Below, piece after piece: positions 1 through 6,749 of a stretch of 7,178 bases of DNA; position 1 is the stretch's first letter, and every line of letters begins with the position of its first letter. Position numbers and translations under genes: made by a program. Under the pieces are notes generated by a model, which was given only the letters and a program-made list of their open reading frames with translations, was not told the origin of the DNA and ran no database searches. Source of the stretch: an uncultured Lachnospiraceae bacterium (lineage in GTDB: Bacteria > Bacillota > Clostridia > Lachnospirales > Lachnospiraceae); the NCBI GenBank assembly GCA_910585935.1, contig CAJUHN010000202.1, positions 1-7,178 of the forward strand, read 5' to 3'.

Positions 1-82
1 GCGAAACGGCGAATTTAGTGTCCGCTACGTCTGGAACGGAGCGAGAGCGCGGCTTCGTTGGAACATTCCTTTCCCTCAGCGG
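1..82 (-). repeat. GC-rich palindromic interspersed repeat, copy A (truncated by window start)
   Basis: Read on the minus strand, the first 63 bases match copy C (6623-6685) at 58 of 63 positions, and all five differences are transitions. It carries the 11-mer ACTAAATTCGC shared by all four copies (here as its complement at 9-19). The window begins inside the central hairpin, whose right arm is bases 1-10. The outer arm runs to about 82. It is far more GC-rich than the neighbouring genes and holds no credible ORF. It lies in the opposite orientation to copies B and C. Confidence 0.8.
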
Positions 83-95
83 GATTTTGTTTTTT
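60..95 (+). terminator. possible intrinsic terminator formed by the end of repeat copy A
   Basis: The outer arm of copy A is followed on the + strand by a T-rich tract (T85-88, then T90-95). Only one arm of the palindrome is inside the window, so the stem cannot be confirmed here. By analogy with copy C, which also ends in a T run, it could end transcription of a gene upstream of the window and insulate the rhomboid promoter. Confidence 0.35.
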
Positions 96-126
96 CCTAT
101 AAACATAAATAACTATTTAGAAATGA

Positions 127-155
127 TTGATTTAACATAGAATTTTTGATACAAT
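127..155 (+). promoter_or_regulatory. sigma-A-type promoter for the rhomboid-yceG-telA operon
   Basis: TTGATT (127-132, 4/6 match to TTGACA) and TACAAT (150-155, 5/6 match to TATAAT) are separated by exactly 17 bases. The predicted transcription start is near 162, leaving a leader of about 25 bases before the TTG start at 188. No extracytoplasmic-function sigma signature (TGAAAC...CGTA) was seen nearby, although the related B. subtilis operon is known to be driven by such sigma factors. Confidence 0.6.
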
Positions 156-173
156 AAGCCCTAAGAATAGAAA

Positions 174-190
174 AGGAGGAATGAAATTTG
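174..190 (+). promoter_or_regulatory. ribosome binding site that decides a TTG start
   Basis: A full AGGAGG lies at 174-179. The nearest ATG (181) is only one base away and opens a four-codon frame (ATG AAA TTT GAG TAA) that stops at 195. The TTG at 188 sits 8 bases after the AGGAGG, in the frame of the rhomboid protein. Spacing and reading frame both favour TTG as the true start. Confidence 0.7.
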
Positions 191-778
191 AGTAATACAA
201 ATAGAAAATTCAGAGTGTCGTTTAATTCACCAGTTGTTTTAACATTTTCTATTATCTGTTTAGTAGCTTTATTATTAGATTTTTTGACAAAAGGGTGGGC
301 GAATAAAACTTTATTTTCTGTATATCGTTCTTCTTTTTTAAATCCATTCACTTATTTCCGGTTAATTGGACATGTTTTTGGACATGCTGATTGGGAACAT
401 TTTTTAGGAAATATTACATTAATTTTAGTGGTAGGACCTCTCTTAGAAGAGAAATATGGATCTTGGAATATAGGAGCGATTATGTTCTCCACTGCATTGG
501 TGACAGGACTCGTACATATACTTTTATTCCCTAATACTATGTTATTAGGAGCGAGCGGAATCGTGTTCGCGTTTATTTTATTATCTTCGATTACAAGTAT
601 TAAAGATGGAAGTATTCCAATTACTTTTATTTTAGTTGCTATGATTTATATAGGAGAACAGATTTTTCAAGGACTGTTTGTGAAAAGTAATATTTCCAAT
701 CTCACTCATATTGTAGGTGGAGTTTTGGGAGCTACATTTGGATATGTTATGAATAAAAATAGAATAAAGAGAGTATAA
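188..778 (+). CDS. rhomboid family intramembrane serine protease
   Basis: Predicted polytopic membrane protease of 196 residues that would cleave transmembrane substrates within the bilayer using a Ser-His dyad. Visible rhomboid features are H66 and the H71-x3-N75 motif (EHFLGN), the catalytic serine motif GASG with S123, and the general-base histidine H174 in LTHIVGG at the start of the last helix. Hydrophobic segments at roughly 15-33, 74-88, 93-115, 118-137, 143-164 and 170-188 give about six helices, the usual compact bacterial core. There is no extra soluble domain, only a short polar N-terminus and a basic tail (NKNRIKRV). Translation starts at TTG 188 behind a strong ribosome binding site. 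The gene follows its own promoter and lies 37 bases before the YceG gene with no terminator between, so it probably heads the operon. Its substrate is unknown. The family assignment is firm; a role in the Ter response is inference from position. Confidence 0.9.
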   Translation: MSNTNRKFRVSFNSPVVLTFSIICLVALLLDFLTKGWANKTLFSVYRSSFLNPFTYFRLIGHVFGHADWEHFLGNITLILVVGPLLEEKYGSWNIGAIMFSTALVTGLVHILLFPNTMLLGASGIVFAFILLSSITSIKDGSIPITFILVAMIYIGEQIFQGLFVKSNISNLTHIVGGVLGATFGYVMNKNRIKRV

Positions 779-815
779 GAGTAAACAAAGAAATATGAGG
801 ATGACATAAAAAGAG

Positions 816-3098
816 ATGTATAATTGTGTGGAATTAAAAAGTTTAGAAGATTATTTTAAGGATTATAATCAGAGAGAACAGAAAGGTGTTTATTTTTATC
901 GAATTACAAAATATAATGAAAAAATCAGAAATTTTATTGAAAAATATTTGGAAGCGGCTAGGATATCAGGTGTTTGGATAGAAGGCAGAATTCCGAATCC
1001 AGATGAGCATAATTTGAGTTATTATGATGAGATTATGGGAATGGCATTTCAGATGGAGAAAAATTTTATCAATAATAGTTTGAAAAAATGGCTGCCTCGT
1101 TTAGATGAAATACAGAGAAAACATGTGACAGAGGCGATTTATCAGACGCTTGATAGCATGAAACAGCAAGGGAAAAATGAAAATATGTTAAAAAATGCCT
1201 ATATCAAATTTATGTGCTGGATGTATTATAAATTTGAAAGGATTTTAATGCAGCTTGGAAAGGAAAAGCTGCCTAAAATTCTATACGAAGGTATAATCAG
1301 TAATTATGAATTAAAGATGTTATGTATTTTGGCATATGCAGGCTGTGATATTGTGATGCTTGAGTATAAAGGAGATGGAGAATATTTAAAGTTAGATGCC
1401 GATTCTCAGTTTTCTAAATTACTGGTGGATTCTACAGAAATAAAACCTTTTCCAGACGAATTTAGTATACGTGGTTTACAAAGGGAAGTAGCAGAGAAAA
1501 AGAGAATGGGAACGCTTTATGGACAAGAACCTAAGAAGAACCCTTGTACGAATATTTGGATTTCTGGGAATCCGTGGGAAGATATTTTAAAAAGTCCTTC
1601 TAAAAGGGGAGAGGATATTAGATTTTATTATAATTGTTTTTTAAGAGTGCGTGGGGTGGAAGATAAGACCACATATTTAAACCAATTATTGCAATTATAT
1701 TTACAATTAAAGGATAGTGGGCGCAGAGTGGTGATTGAGGAAAAGGAAATCTCACCTCCTACGATGGAAGAGATAGCGAAAATACAGAGAAAAAATTATC
1801 AGAAGTTAGAACAGATGCTTTCAGATTTAGTGAGAAATATACAATATACCGCTAGTTTTGAACTTCAGCAGTTGATGAAAAAATATTTTATAGAGCTTTT
1901 ATTGGAAGAGGCGAAAAAGACAATAAATGCTAATTTGAATAGGCTGACAAATAAAAGTGTATATTTGCTGTGTTGGCTGAAAAGGTATCAAGAGCAGCTT
2001 TTTCAGGGCTGGAAAGAAGGGGAAGTTTCTGTATTTTTGTTTTTAGGTGTGTGTGGGAATGAAAGTGAGGCATTATTTTTACGATTTTTGGCGAAACTTC
2101 CTGTGGATGTAGTGATTTTATCTCCTAATTTAAATGTGTCTAGTGTGTTAGAAGATGCTAATTTGATAGAAAAAAGGTATGAATTATCTATGAATGTGGA
2201 TCGATATCCAAAAGAAAATTCTGAGATTCGGATGGGGACAGCGGCATTTCATGCGGAGCAAGATTTGAATTCTATGTTATATGATGATACGACAGGTCTT
2301 TATCGAAATCAGCAATATAGCAAAGCGATGTCAGTATCTCTTCAGACAATGTATGAGGAAATTGCGATTCTTTGGAATCAGGAATCGAAATATCGACCTA
2401 ATTTTGGAATTGTGGATGGAAAAGTGACATTGCCAGTGATATTTGCTAAGGTCTGTGGGGTCAAAGATGGGAATAAAACGGTGTATTGGCAGGAAATGAA
2501 AAAGTTGGTGACAGAAGATACTTGTGTGATAACGAAAGTCCCTTTTGTGGATAGTAGAGAAGGAAATCCAATGAAGCAATATGCCACAGAATTTTTTAAA
2601 AATGGGAAGGTACAAAAAAAGAAAATAAAGGAACATGCTGTATATCCTTATGGATATTTAAGAGAAGAAATGCAAGATTATATTTTGGATAAGATGCAGT
2701 TATTGATAGATCAGAAATTGATAAAAGGAACTTTTACTTCTGGCGTGGAATACACCATTGTGGCGACTATTTTAAATTTAAATAAGAATATTGTGCGGTT
2801 GATTCAAAAGATAGATTTTACTAAGGTGCTGCCAAAGATGATTTTTATTGACACAAATGAGGCGATTTATTCGTTAGAAGATAGTATTATCGCAGGGTTT
2901 TTAAATTTAGTTGGATTTGATATTATATTTTTTGTTCCTACTGGTTATCAAAACATAGAAAAACATTTTGTGAAACCTGTGTTGGTGGAACATCAAATCG
3001 GAGAATATATGTATGATATGCAAGTGCCGCATTTAAAACCTGCTACAAATGGAAATTTGCTGCAGTCTTTTAGAGAGAGGATATTTGGAAGAAATTAA
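816..3098 (+). CDS. yceG: YceG-family Ter-module protein
   Basis: Predicted cytosolic protein of 760 residues with no signal peptide or membrane segment. It resembles the YceG family found beside TelA/YceH and TerD genes in Bacillus and other bacteria; its biochemical activity is not established. The N-terminus has the pattern I recall for the family: GVYFYRI near 24-30, a helix ending in IEGRIPNPDEHNLSYYDEI (about 55-73), then KKWLPRLDEIQ (90-100). I see three related segments, each a hydrophobic beta-strand-like start, an acidic helix and a G-x-D strand: about 152-189 (LPKILYEG...GCDIVMLEY), 404-438 (VSVFLFLG...PVDVVILSP) and 672-710 (LPKMIFID...GFDIIFFVP). This suggests internal duplication of an alpha/beta unit. 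The stop lies 17 bases before telA, so the two are co-transcribed. The ATG at 816 has only a weak ribosome binding site; GTG 828 is an in-frame alternative. In B. subtilis, yceGH contribute to envelope and oxidative stress tolerance. Confidence 0.85.
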   Translation: MYNCVELKSLEDYFKDYNQREQKGVYFYRITKYNEKIRNFIEKYLEAARISGVWIEGRIPNPDEHNLSYYDEIMGMAFQMEKNFINNSLKKWLPRLDEIQRKHVTEAIYQTLDSMKQQGKNENMLKNAYIKFMCWMYYKFERILMQLGKEKLPKILYEGIISNYELKMLCILAYAGCDIVMLEYKGDGEYLKLDADSQFSKLLVDSTEIKPFPDEFSIRGLQREVAEKKRMGTLYGQEPKKNPCTNIWISGNPWEDILKSPSKRGEDIRFYYNCFLRVRGVEDKTTYLNQLLQLYLQLKDSGRRVVIEEKEISPPTMEEIAKIQRKNYQKLEQMLSDLVRNIQYTASFELQQLMKKYFIELLLEEAKKTINANLNRLTNKSVYLLCWLKRYQEQLFQGWKEGEVSVFLFLGVCGNESEALFLRFLAKLPVDVVILSPNLNVSSVLEDANLIEKRYELSMNVDRYPKENSEIRMGTAAFHAEQDLNSMLYDDTTGLYRNQQYSKAMSVSLQTMYEEIAILWNQESKYRPNFGIVDGKVTLPVIFAKVCGVKDGNKTVYWQEMKKLVTEDTCVITKVPFVDSREGNPMKQYATEFFKNGKVQKKKIKEHAVYPYGYLREEMQDYILDKMQLLIDQKLIKGTFTSGVEYTIVATILNLNKNIVRLIQKIDFTKVLPKMIFIDTNEAIYSLEDSIIAGFLNLVGFDIIFFVPTGYQNIEKHFVKPVLVEHQIGEYMYDMQVPHLKPATNGNLLQSFRERIFGRN

Positions 3099-3115
3099 AG
3101 AAAGGGAGCGAAAAT

Positions 3116-4264
3116 ATGGCGATTAATTTAACAAGGAATCAAATACAGACTCCATCTGCGCCGACAGTACAACAAGAACGGCAGGAGTTGGCTGTAGTGG
3201 AATATGATATTCAAGAGGATAGAAATCAACTGACTACAAGGCTGGAAAATTCACAAGAAGTAGACACTTTAGTGAGCCAAATAGAGGTATTTAATTTGGA
3301 AACGATAGTATCGTTTGGAAGTGAAGCGGCGGAAGAAATTTCAAAATGTTCTGATACCGTGTTAAATAGTATGAATATGGAACAGCTCAATGAATCAAGT
3401 GAAATGCTCAATACATTGGCAAGGATTATGGATAAATTTGATATTGATGAGATCAAAGAGAATCCAAATGGATTTAAAAAATTATTTACTAATGCGAAAA
3501 AACAATTAGATAAAGTATTGGCAAAATATCATACTATGGGCGACGAAGTGGATAAGATTTATATTCAGTTAAAGCAATATGAATCAGAAATTAAGCAGTC
3601 TAATCGAAAATTAGAAGAGATGTTTGATGTCAATGTCAAGTATTATCATGAGCTGGTGAAATATATTCTGGCAGGAGAGCAGGGAATTAGAGAAATTGAT
3701 GCTTATATCGCGCAGAAACAACAAGAATTAGAAAATTCAGGAGATAATTCTATTCAATTTGAATTAACTGGCTTAGAACAGGCAAAAATGATGTTAGAAC
3801 AAAGAACACAGGATCTGAGGATAGCAGAAAATGTGGCGATGCAGTCGATTCCAATGTTAAAAACAATGGAATTTAGCAATATGAATTTAGTGAGAAAGAT
3901 AAATTCAGCTTTTATTATTACTTTGCCAGTGTTTAAACAGGCTTTGGCACAGGCGATCATGTTAAAAAGACAGAAAGTACAGGCAGAAGCGATGGCAGCA
4001 TTAGATGAGAAAACAAATCAGATGTTAATGAAAAATGCAGAGAATACAGTAGCACAGTCTAAATTAACAGCAGCTATGGCATCTGGAAGTTCTATTAAGA
4101 TAGAAACATTAGAGAGTACATGGCATACAATTCTCAGCGGAATTGAAGAAACGAAACAGATTCAGGAAAATGCGAGAAAACAAAGACAAGAAGATCAGGT
4201 GAAATTAGATCGAATGAAGCAGGAATTTTATCAAAAATGTCAGATGCCAGATAAAAGGGTATGA
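3116..4264 (+). CDS. telA: TelA/YceH family toxic anion resistance protein
   Basis: Predicted cytosolic, largely helical protein of 382 residues, about the usual TelA length. It has long coiled-coil-like heptad stretches (about 80-215) and a conserved-looking C-terminal half with FSNMNLVRKINSAF, then TLPVFKQALAQAIMLKRQ, then DEKTNQMLMKNAENT. The tail is LESTWHTILSGIEETKQIQ followed by a charged helix. TelA proteins are named for tellurite resistance; B. subtilis YceH acts with YceG. The molecular activity is unknown. A good ribosome binding site (AGGGAG, 3103-3108) lies 7 bases before the ATG and 17 bases after the YceG stop. The first residues, MAINLT, and the DNA around the start match those of the downstream TerD gene, which is unexpected for unrelated folds. 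Downstream lies repeat copy B rather than a directly abutting terD gene. Confidence 0.88.
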   Translation: MAINLTRNQIQTPSAPTVQQERQELAVVEYDIQEDRNQLTTRLENSQEVDTLVSQIEVFNLETIVSFGSEAAEEISKCSDTVLNSMNMEQLNESSEMLNTLARIMDKFDIDEIKENPNGFKKLFTNAKKQLDKVLAKYHTMGDEVDKIYIQLKQYESEIKQSNRKLEEMFDVNVKYYHELVKYILAGEQGIREIDAYIAQKQQELENSGDNSIQFELTGLEQAKMMLEQRTQDLRIAENVAMQSIPMLKTMEFSNMNLVRKINSAFIITLPVFKQALAQAIMLKRQKVQAEAMAALDEKTNQMLMKNAENTVAQSKLTAAMASGSSIKIETLESTWHTILSGIEETKQIQENARKQRQEDQVKLDRMKQEFYQKCQMPDKRV

Positions 4265-4300
4265 AGTTAGAATAGGGGATTGAGAAAGTCAAAAGGGGAC

Positions 4301-4453
4301 GCTCCGGCAAGGAAGTATTTAGGCGAAGCCGCGCTTTCGCTCCGTTCCGGATGTAGCGGTACTAAATTCGCGGTTTCGCTTCTTGCGAAACGGCTCATTA
4401 AGTACCGACATCTTCCAAGGGGCTTCTTATGGAATACTTCCTTGCCTCCGCTG
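4301..4453 (+). repeat. GC-rich palindromic interspersed repeat, copy B
   Basis: This is a full-length copy. The outer arms 4306-4319 and 4433-4446 pair over 14 bases, and an inner extension pairs GAAGCC (4325-4330) with GGCTTC (4421-4426). A second stem pairs 4350-4363 with 4401-4412 over 12 pairs with a two-base bulge (A4355 G4356). At the centre, GTTTCGC (4373-4379) pairs with GCGAAAC (4385-4391) around loop TTCTT. Blocks of 25, 23 and 18 bases are identical to copy C (4324-4348, 4373-4395, 4411-4428). A short open frame crossing the element has no ribosome binding site and follows the palindrome, so I do not call a gene. Confidence 0.85.
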
Positions 4454-4738
4454 GTTTATTGGCTGTTCTGCTTTTTGAAAAGCGAATGTTGGTGATAAAC
4501 TATGAAAAGATATGCAGAAAGAATTTTCAGTAAAGAGTAGTATTTCTATGATGTTTGGAGTTTCACAATTACGTTAGAAATATGAAAGGTGAGTTTATTG
4601 CGCTCTTGATAAATCGCCTATTGGTGTCTATTGTTTACCAGAGATAAAAAATAAAAGTAGGTTTTTACTACACAAGACGGATATCTTAGGCGCAATTTCT
4701 TATAAAGTAATAAAAAATAAAAACAGGAGGAGAAAAAT
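4454..4738 (+). promoter_or_regulatory. AT-rich intergenic leader upstream of the terD genes
   Basis: About 285 bases with no convincing gene. It contains a possible promoter (listed separately) and a 13-base direct repeat, ATAAAAAATAAAA, at 4644-4656 and 4710-4722. A 7-base inverted pair, ATTGCGC (4597-4603) and GCGCAAT (4690-4696), brackets most of the leader. The region ends in AGGAGG (4725-4730), 8 bases before the terD ATG. The long leader leaves room for post-transcriptional control, but I recognise no known riboswitch. Confidence 0.45.
4606..4634 (+). promoter_or_regulatory. possible promoter for the three terD genes
   Basis: TTGATA (4606-4611, 5/6 match) and TATTGT (4629-4634, 4/6 match) are 17 bases apart, which would give a start near 4641 and a 5' leader of about 100 bases. 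The -10 is weak. Support comes mainly from position: copy B lies between telA and terD, so a separate promoter is plausible. Confidence 0.35.
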
Positions 4739-5320
4739 ATGCCAATTAATTTAACAAAAGGGCAAAAAGTAGATTTAACGAAAGGAAATCCAGGTCTGAA
4801 AAAGATTATGGTAGGACTGGGTTGGGATGTCAATCAGTTTGATTCTGGAGCAGATTTTGACTTAGATGCAGCAGCATTTTTATTAGGAGAAAATGGAAAA
4901 ACTCCTACAGAAAAGGAATTTGTTTTTTATGGAAATTTAGAGCATCCAAGCGGTGCAGTGAAACATATGGGTGATAATTTGACTGGTGATGGTGAAGGTG
5001 ATGATGAGCAGGTGTCTGTGGATTTGAGCAAAGTTCCGGCAAATATTCAAAAAATTGCATTTACTGTTACTATCTATGATGCAGATGTAAGACATCAGAA
5101 TTTTGGACAGGTTTCCAACGCATTTATTCGTATTGTGGATGAAACAAATAATCAAGAGATTATCCGTTATGATTTAGGAGAGGATTTCTCTATTGAAACA
5201 GCGATTGTGGTAGGGGAATTATATAGAAATAATGGAGAATGGAAATTCAATGCGATAGGAAGCGGATTTCAAGGTGGGTTAGCAGCATTATGCGGACATT
5301 ATGGAATTGAAGTAGCTTAA
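4739..5320 (+). CDS. terD: TerD family Ca2+-binding stress protein, paralogue 1
   Basis: Single TerD domain of 193 residues, typical for the family; cytosolic, with no signal peptide. Family features in order: the start MPINLTKGQKVDLTK, LGWD (27-30), an acidic strand D39-F-D41-L-D43 leading into AAAFLL, FYGNLEHPSGAVKH (63-76), the acidic loop GDNLTGDGEGDDEQ (78-91), NFGQVSNAFIR (121-131), DLGEDFSIETA (145-155) and EWKFNAIGSGFQGGL (167-181). In characterised TerD proteins acidic loops of this type bind Ca2+. It most resembles B. subtilis YceD/YceE. A strong AGGAGG and the family-typical N-terminus fix the start. It is followed after 45 bases by its close paralogue and is probably co-transcribed with it. 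Confidence 0.95.
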   Translation: MPINLTKGQKVDLTKGNPGLKKIMVGLGWDVNQFDSGADFDLDAAAFLLGENGKTPTEKEFVFYGNLEHPSGAVKHMGDNLTGDGEGDDEQVSVDLSKVPANIQKIAFTVTIYDADVRHQNFGQVSNAFIRIVDETNNQEIIRYDLGEDFSIETAIVVGELYRNNGEWKFNAIGSGFQGGLAALCGHYGIEVA

Positions 5321-5365
5321 GAGATTTTAGAATATGAAATTTATAAGAAAGTGATGGAGAAAAAT

Positions 5366-5947
5366 ATGCCAATCAGTTTAAAAAAAGGTCAAAAAGTGAG
5401 TCTTACAAAGGATAATCCGGGACTTAAGAAAGTAGTAGTGGGATTAGGCTGGGATGTCAATCAATATGATACAGGAGGAGCATTTGATTTAGATGCAGCA
5501 GCTTTTCTGTTAACAGATTCTGGGAGAGTATCCAAATCAGAAGATTTTGTTTTCTATGGGAATTTAAAACATCCAAGTGGTGCAGTACAGCATATAGGAG
5601 ATAACCTGACTGGTGCAGGTGAGGGAGATGATGAACAAGTGAAAGTAGATTTATCTCTAATTCCTGCTGATATCACAAAAGTTACATTTACAGCTACGAT
5701 TTATGAGGCGGAAGAAAGACATCAAAATTTCGGACAAGTGAGTAATGCGTTTATCCGTATCTATAATGAGGAAACAGGGGAAGAATTACTTCGTTATGAT
5801 TTAGGGGAAGATTTCTCTATTGAAACAGCGGTTGTTTTTGGTGAGTTATATAAAAACAATGAAGAATGGAAATTTAATGCGATTGGAAATGGATATCAAG
5901 GCGGTTTAGGGGCACTTTGTGCCAGCTTTGGAGTGGAAACAGAATAG
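5366..5947 (+). CDS. terD: TerD family Ca2+-binding stress protein, paralogue 2
   Basis: Single TerD domain, 193 residues from ATG 5366. I chose this start over GTG 5351 and ATG 5354 because MPISLKKGQKV aligns without gaps to paralogue 1. In addition, GGAG (5356-5359) then lies 6 bases upstream, and the DNA GGAGAAAAATATGCCAAT is identical at both genes. By ungapped count 137 of 193 residues match paralogue 1, so this is a tandem duplication. The acidic motifs DLDAAAF (41-47), GDNLTGAGEGDDEQ (78-91) and DLGEDFSIETA (145-155) are kept, but residue 39, Asp in paralogue 1, is Ala. Residues 51-60 are the most diverged stretch. It lies 12 bases before the third TerD gene. Confidence 0.95.
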   Translation: MPISLKKGQKVSLTKDNPGLKKVVVGLGWDVNQYDTGGAFDLDAAAFLLTDSGRVSKSEDFVFYGNLKHPSGAVQHIGDNLTGAGEGDDEQVKVDLSLIPADITKVTFTATIYEAEERHQNFGQVSNAFIRIYNEETGEELLRYDLGEDFSIETAVVFGELYKNNEEWKFNAIGNGYQGGLGALCASFGVETE

Positions 5948-5959
5948 GGGGATAAGAAA

Positions 5960-6550
5960 ATGTCTATTAGTTTACAAAAAGGACAAAAGGTGAGTTTAAC
6001 AAAGGATAATGCAGGGTTAAGTGAAATTATAATTGGACTCGGCTGGGATGAAGCACCAAGAAAAAAAGGTGGATTGTTTGCACGTAAGCCAGAGTCGATT
6101 GACTGTGATGCGTCTGCCATTTTATGTATCAGTGGAAAATTCCGTGATAAAGCAGATGTTGTTTATTTTGGAAATTTGAAACATAAATCTGGTGCAGTAA
6201 AGCATATGGGTGATAATTTGACTGGTGCAGGTGAGGGAGATGATGAGCAGATTATTGTAGATTTGAAGCAAGTTCCCTCAGAATATGATAAGATTATTTT
6301 AGTTGTGAATATCTATCAGGCAGTACAGAGAAAACAACATTTCGGTATGATACAAAATGCTTATATTCGAGTGGTAGATGGAAGAAATAGTACAGAAATG
6401 TGTAAATACAACTTGACAGATGATTATTCTAATATGACAGCTATGATTTTTGGTGAAGTATATCGCCATAATGATGAGTGGAAGTTTAATGCATTGGGAC
6501 AGGGAACAACTGACCCTGGGCTAGGAGAACTGGTGAATCGTTTTGTATAG
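5960..6550 (+). CDS. TerD family protein, divergent YceC-like paralogue
   Basis: TerD-domain protein of 196 residues resembling B. subtilis YceC more than YceD/YceE. The start MSISLQKGQKVSLTK and the loop GDNLTGAGEGDDEQ (84-97) are conserved. The first acidic strand is replaced by a basic, Gly-containing insertion, APRKKGGLFARKPES (32-46), followed by IDCDAS (47-52). The DLGEDFSIETA motif of the other two becomes NLTDDYSNMTA (151-161), and FGQVSNAF becomes FGMIQNAY. The protein ends in LGELVNRFV, unlike the LAALC ending of the others. Cytosolic; probably a partner subunit or sensor variant in the same complex. A purine-rich AGGGGG (5946-5951) overlaps the stop of the preceding gene, 8 bases before the ATG, so the genes are likely translationally coupled. 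Confidence 0.92.
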   Translation: MSISLQKGQKVSLTKDNAGLSEIIIGLGWDEAPRKKGGLFARKPESIDCDASAILCISGKFRDKADVVYFGNLKHKSGAVKHMGDNLTGAGEGDDEQIIVDLKQVPSEYDKIILVVNIYQAVQRKQHFGMIQNAYIRVVDGRNSTEMCKYNLTDDYSNMTAMIFGEVYRHNDEWKFNALGQGTTDPGLGELVNRFV

Positions 6551-6603
6551 AAAAATAAATAGTTTTGTTAGAGTATAGGCTGGAGATTTAGAAACAAAGG
6601 TTC

Positions 6604-6749
6604 GCGATGGGAAGGAACTATTCCAACGAAGCCGCGCTTTCGCTCCGTTCCAGGTGTAGTGGATACTAAATTCGCCGTTTCGCTTCTTGCGAAACGGCTG
6701 TGCCAACGTCTTCCAAGGGGCTTCTTTTGGAATAGTTCCTTCCTGTCGC
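6604..6749 (+). repeat. GC-rich palindromic interspersed repeat, copy C
   Basis: Full copy in the same orientation as B. The outer stem pairs 6604-6625 with 6728-6749 over 22 positions, two of them G-T, then continues through GAAGCC (6628-6633) with GGCTTC (6719-6724). The centre is a perfect 10-base-pair hairpin, GCCGTTTCGC / GCGAAACGGC, around TTCTT. The second stem seen in B (4350-4412) is weaker here and partly deleted. It contains the common 11-mer ACTAAATTCGC (6665-6675). It lies directly after the last terD gene. Confidence 0.87.

Noticed and set aside
2331..2636. Minus-strand open frames inside the YceG, telA and terD genes
   Set aside because: They are antisense shadows of well-supported coding genes, with low-complexity composition and no family signature.
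4280..4495. 71-codon open frame across repeat copy B
   Set aside because: It lies inside the palindromic repeat and has no ribosome binding site. Its peptide follows the stem-loop sequence, and copies A and D do not preserve a frame.
4582..4647. 21-codon frame (MKGEFIALLINR...) in the terD leader
   Set aside because: It has no ribosome binding site before the ATG and overlaps the possible promoter. Its mildly hydrophobic peptide alone is not enough to call a gene or toxin.
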